The translations under genes and the position numbers were made by a program. The notes beneath the pieces were generated by a model. That model was given only the letters and a program-made list of their open reading frames with translations. It had not been told where the DNA came from and searched no databases. Shown piece by piece: positions 8,876 through 12,306 of a stretch of DNA of 12,306 nt (the first letter of the stretch is position 1; each line of letters opens with the position of its first letter). The DNA comes from Fluviibacter sp964498255 (GTDB taxonomy: Bacteria; Pseudomonadota; Gammaproteobacteria; Burkholderiales; Rhodocyclaceae). The stretch spans positions 1-12,306 of the forward strand of contig CAZCGW010000035.1 of the NCBI GenBank assembly GCA_964498255.1. Reading direction: 5' to 3'.

Positions 8876-10173
8876 CGGGCTGGGCGCTGAACGACGTTAA
8901 CCTTGGCGCCTGGCTTAAGCTTGTCGAAACCATCGATCACAACAGATGCACCCGGGGTCAGGCCTTCAAGAATTTCGGCCTGCGCACCCTGCACAGCACC
9001 CAGTTTGATCGGGGTTGCCGTTACTGTGCCAGCCTCTGTAACAACATAGACATAGGTACCCTGACTGCCGCGCAAGATGGCATTGCTCGGTGCAATGATG
9101 GCATTGGCCTTGGTCTCGACTTCCAGCCGTGCGTTCACAAACTGATTAGGAAACAACGCGCTGTTATCGTTGCTGTATTCCGCTTTTAGCTTAACCATAC
9201 CCGTTGTGGCATCAATCACGTTGTCGATAGACTTCAATGTGCCCATAGCGAGCACCGTTTTGAAGTTACGGTCATAAGCTGCTACCGGCATCGGATCTCC
9301 GGCATTAAAGCGCGCCAGAATCCGTGGCAACTGTTCGGAAGGAATGGTAAAGAGCACGTCAATCGGCTGTACCTGAGTCAGCGTCACGATGCCATTGGCG
9401 TCACTGGTTTTAACGATATTGCCCGCATCGACTTTACGCAAACCCAGCCGCCCATCAAACGGCGCCGTAATCTGTGTATAAGACAGCTGCGTCAGAGCAT
9501 CATCCAGCGCTCCCTTATCGGTTTCTGTGGCGCCTTCATATTGCTGCACCAATGCCGCCTGAGAGTCGAGATCCTGGCGCGCAATGGAATCCTGCTTGAA
9601 CAAAGTCTGATAGCGCTTCAACTTAATCCGGTGGTCACGCAACAAGGCCTGGTCCTGCTCTAGCTTGCCGCGTGCCTGCATGACCTTGGCTTCAGCCGTA
9701 CGCGGGTCAACAACGGCAATAAGCTCGCCGGCCTTGACCATCTGCCCTTCCTGGAACAATACCTTATCGAGTTGGCCATCAATACGCGTGCGAATCACCA
9801 CCTCACGCCGCGCCGTCACCGTTCCCAGACCATCAACCAGCACAGGGAAATCGCCTTCTACTACGGCCTGAACCGCTACAGGCACCGGAGGCTTACCGCG
9901 TTTAAGGGGGCTGCTGTCTCCATTAAGGAATCCAATCAGCGCATAGGCAGCCACCACCAACAGAAACGCACCGCCACCGATCAGCCATTGGTCGCGTTTG
10001 CTACGTGCTTTGAAAGCGTGCAGATGCTTATGTCCCGCCGCCTTGATACGGCCGGGTGCCGTCTGAGCGACATTGCGCCAATCGGTCTGCTTAAGCTGAT
10101 GAGTCCATTTGGCCGAAAGTTGGCTCAGGGAACGCCGCCATGCGGCAATACGGTCACGATTAATCAATGGCAT
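8872..10173 (-). CDS. mdtA: RND efflux periplasmic adaptor (membrane fusion protein), MdtA/MuxA-type
   Basis: The adaptor links the inner-membrane permeases to the outer-membrane channel. The 433-residue protein has one membrane anchor (about 63-84), then the usual modules: a first beta/lipoyl part with VDGLGTVTARREVVIRTR (113-130) and DGQLDKVLFQEGQMVKAGE (132-150), an alpha hairpin (about 160-230), the returning lipoyl half SYTQITAPFDGRLGLRKV (231-248), a barrel domain containing IDATTGMVKLKA and FPNQFVNARL, and a membrane-proximal domain ending PGAKVNVV. These match E. coli MdtA closely from about residue 95. The first 60 residues are unusual: about 14 Lys/Arg against only 2 acidic residues, lying before the anchor and so predicted cytoplasmic. 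E. coli MdtA begins its anchor within the first ten residues. The ATG at 10173 is preceded in frame by TAG four codons earlier. I see no ATG, GTG or TTG between codon 4 and the anchor, so the extension looks real. First gene of the operon; the ribosome site is poor. Confidence 0.94.
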   Translation of the reverse strand: MPLINRDRIAAWRRSLSQLSAKWTHQLKQTDWRNVAQTAPGRIKAAGHKHLHAFKARSKRDQWLIGGGAFLLVVAAYALIGFLNGDSSPLKRGKPPVPVAVQAVVEGDFPVLVDGLGTVTARREVVIRTRIDGQLDKVLFQEGQMVKAGELIAVVDPRTAEAKVMQARGKLEQDQALLRDHRIKLKRYQTLFKQDSIARQDLDSQAALVQQYEGATETDKGALDDALTQLSYTQITAPFDGRLGLRKVDAGNIVKTSDANGIVTLTQVQPIDVLFTIPSEQLPRILARFNAGDPMPVAAYDRNFKTVLAMGTLKSIDNVIDATTGMVKLKAEYSNDNSALFPNQFVNARLEVETKANAIIAPSNAILRGSQGTYVYVVTEAGTVTATPIKLGAVQGAQAEILEGLTPGASVVIDGFDKLKPGAKVNVVQRPAR

Positions 10174-10265
10174 ACCGCTATTCTAACGGCAGACCCCCTT
10201 GTTTTTAGTTGTTTCAACCCGCTTGTCTTGCTATTCTTGTTACAGTTACGAAATCAAGTTGAACC
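10174..10265. promoter_or_regulatory. Divergent spacer between the efflux operon and umuDC
   Basis: These 92 bases must hold the control signals for both the mdtA operon (leftward) and the umuD-umuC pair (rightward). They are AT-richer than the flanking genes. I looked for the E. coli-type LexA box (CTGT, 8 bases, ACAG) and did not find one. An ACAG half-site at 10242-10245 has no partner at the right distance. For the leftward operon the best -10-like hexamer, TAGAAT, lies only six bases before the mdtA ATG and has no good -35, so that promoter is not located. Confidence 0.5.
10209..10237 (+). promoter_or_regulatory. Possible sigma-70 promoter for umuDC
   Basis: TTGTTT at 10209-10214 and TATTCT at 10232-10237 are separated by 17 bases. 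They match the consensus hexamers at 3 and 4 of 6 positions, and a transcript would begin about 20 bases before the umuD ATG. The spacing is ideal but the hexamers are weak. A regulated promoter would fit such weak boxes, but this is a guess from pattern alone. Confidence 0.3.
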
Positions 10266-10886
10266 ATGAAAAACAACCCGCATAAAAAACATGGTGGTGT
10301 ACGCGAAGGCGCCGGCCGAAAGGCCGCTTTTCTGGAGCCGACCAAACCCGTCAGAATCCCGCTGAGTCAGGTTGAATCGGTGCGCACCTTTTTGCATCAG
10401 CAGGTATTTCCTCAGCCCGTGATCAACCCCTTACCGCTAGCGGTAAACCCGGATTCGCACACGCTTCCGGTATTCGCCTCGGGTGTCCGTGCGGGTTTCC
10501 CGAGCCCGGCCGATGATCACGCCGAACCCGGCCTGGATCTGAACCAGCTCATTGAAAACCGGGCGAGTACTTTCTGCGCTTGGGCCGAAGGTGACAGCAT
10601 GCAGGATCTGGGTATTCTGGACGGCGACCTGATGGTGATCGACCGATCACTCACGCCGCGGCACGATGACGTTGTGGTTGCCGACATGAACGGATCTTTT
10701 ACCGTAAAACGGCTGGTACAAAAATCGAACGCCAGCTTTTTGATGCCCGCCAATCCGGATTACCCGGCTATTCCCATCAAACCGGATGACGAGGTCAGGA
10801 TCTGGGGCGTTGTTGTACGGGTGATTCATGATTTGCGCGCCACTGGCCGCCGCAAGCGACCTGCCAAGAGCGCCCAATCTAAATGA
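10266..10886 (+). CDS. umuD: UmuD-like S24 autoprotease subunit of DNA polymerase V, with N-terminal extension
   Basis: UmuD is cut by itself on RecA-ssDNA filaments, and the product UmuD' joins UmuC to make the error-prone polymerase Pol V. The C-terminal part is clearly UmuD: ASGVRAGFPSPADDH with the likely cut between Ala76 and Gly77 (Cys-Gly in E. coli UmuD, Ala-Gly in LexA), DLNQLI, AEGDSM with catalytic Ser111, and FTVKRL with catalytic Lys148. The Ser-Lys distance of 37 residues equals that of E. coli (60 and 97). At 206 residues it is much longer than the 139 of E. coli UmuD. About 50 extra residues precede the cut, starting with HGGVREGAGRK and EPTKPVRIP, and a basic tail of about 15 residues follows the usual end. 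The GG-R-GAGR pattern recurs in plasmid and phage proteins, and I recall it in other long UmuD proteins; its function is not known to me. The ATG at 10266 has only a weak ribosome site. The gene is joined to umuC by an ATGA overlap. Confidence 0.9.
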   Translation: MKNNPHKKHGGVREGAGRKAAFLEPTKPVRIPLSQVESVRTFLHQQVFPQPVINPLPLAVNPDSHTLPVFASGVRAGFPSPADDHAEPGLDLNQLIENRASTFCAWAEGDSMQDLGILDGDLMVIDRSLTPRHDDVVVADMNGSFTVKRLVQKSNASFLMPANPDYPAIPIKPDDEVRIWGVVVRVIHDLRATGRRKRPAKSAQSK

Positions 10887-12184
10887 ATGCAACACGCCGT
10901 TTGGCTCTGGTTGACTGTAATAACTTCTATGTCAGTTGTGAGCAGGCCTTTAACCCGGCGTTACGCAAACGGGTCGTCGTCGTGCTGTCCAACAACGATG
11001 GTTGTGTTGTCTCCCGTTCGGCCGAAGCAAAACTGGCGGGTATTCCTATGGGCGTACCCTACTTCAAGATCAAAGCCCAACTCAAACAACTCGGCGGCAT
11101 TGCCCTATCGTCAAACTACGCGCTTTATGCCGATATGAGCCAGCGAGCTATGAGCCTCATGCGTGATATGGCAGAGAGTCAGGAAATCTACTCGATTGAT
11201 GAATGTTTTCTGGATTTTTCCGGGTTAGCCCTCGATCAGGCCATGATTCAGGCTTCAAAGATCCGCCAAACCTTATGGCAATGCCTGAGTTTGCCCGTTT
11301 GTGTTGGCCTGGGTGCCACTAAGACTCTCGCCAAATTAGCCAACGAAATGGCTAAAACACTGAAAGAACCCGCCGGCATCTGCAACCTGGGTGAAAATCT
11401 ATCTCCCTGGCGAGAGCGCCAGATGGAAGAGATGCCGGTGGGCAGCGTCTGGGGCATTGGCCGGCGCACCTCCCTCTCCCTTGAAGCCCTTGGCATCAAA
11501 ACCGTGGGGCAACTACTACGAACGGCACCTCAAAAACTCCGCAAAAATTATTCCGTCAATCTATTCCGTACGATTGCTGAGCTTAACGGGCAGCCCTGTA
11601 TCGGGTTTGAGCAGCACGCGCCGGCGCGTCAGCAGATTATTGCCTCCCGCTCATTCGGCCACGCAGTGGAAAAGGAAGAGGATCTGCATGAAGCGCTTTC
11701 GACTTTTGCAACCCGGGCCGCCGAACGCCTCCGCGAAGATGGTTCACTCGCCAGCAGCCTACAGGTTTACGTTCGTGGCAATCCCTTTACCGAACAAAAC
11801 GATAACGCCGATGCTGCCATTCTCATCCAGTTAGATTCCCCGACGGACGACACCAGACGATTGGTGGATGCCGCCTTATCTGGCCTGAAACATATGTATC
11901 AACCGGGCTGCCGCTACAAGAAAGCCGGTGTCGTTCTGGGTGGCATCGTCCCCCTGCATCAGCACCAGCCTGATCTACTCACAGCCAAGCAACGTAAGGA
12001 CTCGGTTTCACTCATGAAGGTCATGGATCAGGTGAACGACCGTTTTGGCCGGGACGCACTACGTGTTGCCAGTATGGGTTATAGGAAGGAGGCCGACTGG
12101 CACATGAGCTGCTCTCGCCGCTCCCGGCGTTACACAACCGCAATGGAAGACCTACCCGTATTCTCTTCTTTGGGCATGGCTTAG
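10883..12184 (+). CDS. umuC: UmuC, catalytic Y-family subunit of DNA polymerase V
   Basis: UmuC copies past damaged bases when complexed with two UmuD'. The 433-residue length is close to the 422 of E. coli UmuC. Palm motifs are intact: ALVDCNNFYVSCE with metal-binding Asp11, and YSIDECFLDFSG with Asp106 and Glu107. Further family blocks are VVVVLSNNDGCVVSRS (31-46), the steric-gate region at Asn13-Tyr16, GLGATKTLAKLANEMAK (142-158), the thumb helix-hairpin motif GIGRRTSLSLEALGI (191-205), and a little-finger domain from about 245 with SRSFGHAVEKEEDLHEAL. The C-terminal region keeps KKAGVVLGG. Where E. coli has the clamp-binding QLNLF, this protein has QPDLL (362-366), a weaker fit. The end, RRYTTAMEDLPV, is typical. 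The ATG at 10883 overlaps the umuD stop in ATGA and has no Shine-Dalgarno of its own, which implies coupled translation and a fixed subunit ratio. No terminator follows; the tRNA-Asn promoter begins ten bases after the stop. Confidence 0.96.
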   Translation: MNATRRLALVDCNNFYVSCEQAFNPALRKRVVVVLSNNDGCVVSRSAEAKLAGIPMGVPYFKIKAQLKQLGGIALSSNYALYADMSQRAMSLMRDMAESQEIYSIDECFLDFSGLALDQAMIQASKIRQTLWQCLSLPVCVGLGATKTLAKLANEMAKTLKEPAGICNLGENLSPWRERQMEEMPVGSVWGIGRRTSLSLEALGIKTVGQLLRTAPQKLRKNYSVNLFRTIAELNGQPCIGFEQHAPARQQIIASRSFGHAVEKEEDLHEALSTFATRAAERLREDGSLASSLQVYVRGNPFTEQNDNADAAILIQLDSPTDDTRRLVDAALSGLKHMYQPGCRYKKAGVVLGGIVPLHQHQPDLLTAKQRKDSVSLMKVMDQVNDRFGRDALRVASMGYRKEADWHMSCSRRSRRYTTAMEDLPVFSSLGMA

Positions 12185-12193
12185 CAAAAAGGC

Positions 12194-12222
12194 TTGCCAA
12201 GCAAAACCGACTCCCTTATAAT
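12194..12222 (+). promoter_or_regulatory. Sigma-70 promoter of tRNA-Asn
   Basis: TTGCCA (12194-12199), a 17-base spacer and a perfect TATAAT (12217-12222) form a strong promoter. Transcription would start near 12229, giving about six bases of 5' leader before the tRNA. The GC-rich stretch TCGCACCG just after the -10 box resembles the discriminator of stringently controlled stable-RNA promoters. The -35 box sits inside an 11-base odd-centred palindrome (GCTTG-C-CAAGC, 12192-12202). Confidence 0.85.
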
Positions 12223-12234
12223 TCGCACCGCTGT

Positions 12235-12306
12235 TCCTCGATAGCTCAGTTGGTAGAGCGCCGGACTGTTAATCCGTAGGTCCCTGGTTCGAGCCCAGGT
12301 CGAGGA
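12235..12306 (+). tRNA. tRNA-Asn (anticodon GTT)
   Basis: The cloverleaf can be folded by eye. The 7-bp acceptor stem TCCTCGA/TCGAGGA is fully paired (12235-12241 with 12300-12306). The D stem is GCTC/GAGC (12244-12247 with 12256-12259). The anticodon loop CTGTTAA (12266-12272) has GTT at 12268-12270. The T stem is CCTGG/CCAGG with loop TTCGAGC. The sequence resembles E. coli tRNA-Asn throughout. The anticodon stem CCGGA/TCCGT has an outer C-T opposition (12261 with 12277) instead of a pair. The window ends exactly at acceptor base 72, so the discriminator base and any encoded CCA lie outside. Confidence 0.97.

Noticed and set aside
9772..10269. Open frame of 165 codons on the plus strand across the mdtA start and spacer
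   Set aside because: It is mostly antisense to mdtA and low-complexity in look. The spacer is better explained as a divergent control region.
12192..12202. Palindrome after umuC as a terminator hairpin
   Set aside because: The arms leave a single-base loop and no T run follows. It overlaps the -35 box of the tRNA promoter.

Overview
The window reads as ordinary chromosome of a gammaproteobacterium. A RluA-type pseudouridine synthase, a DsbB with both cysteine pairs, a two-permease RND efflux operon of the MdtABC/MuxABC type, a UmuDC pair and a gammaproteobacterial-type tRNA-Asn(GTT) all point there. I cannot support a genus. Base composition and codon use look even throughout. I see no transposase, integrase, CRISPR array or phage gene. 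Coding density is very high, and the longest gap between genes is 92 bases.

Layout from left to right: (1) positions 1-515, minus strand: the N-terminal part of rluA, cut by the window edge. (2) 589-1086, plus strand: dsbB, divergent from rluA across 73 bases. (3) 1009-10173, minus strand: a four-gene operon transcribed right to left, adaptor (mdtA), permease 1 (mdtB), permease 2 (mdtC), outer-membrane channel. The adaptor-permease and permease-permease junctions are both 4-base GTGA overlaps, and the channel gene starts 2 bases after mdtC. The channel gene ends inside dsbB, so two convergent genes share 78 bases. (4) 10174-10265: a 92-base divergent spacer. (5) 10266-12184, plus strand: a umuD-like gene with an extra N-terminal module, then umuC, joined by an ATGA overlap. 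(6) 12194-12222: a strong promoter, followed by tRNA-Asn at 12235-12306, whose acceptor stem ends exactly at the window edge.

How they work together: the operon encodes a complete tripartite pump, with an inner-membrane heteromeric RND pair, a periplasmic adaptor and an outer-membrane lipoprotein channel. This is the arrangement of Pseudomonas MuxABC-OpmB, not of E. coli mdtABCD-baeSR. UmuD and UmuC would form the error-prone translesion polymerase Pol V after self-cleavage of UmuD. The pump and the polymerase genes are divergent and share one short spacer, in which I find no canonical LexA box. DsbB reoxidises DsbA in the inner membrane, and RluA modifies rRNA/tRNA.

I do not see a new multi-gene system. 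The points most worth a second look are the dsbB/channel overlap with its odd C-terminal tail, the extended UmuD, the basic N-terminal extension on the adaptor, the shared pump/polymerase spacer, and a mismatch in the tRNA-Asn anticodon stem.
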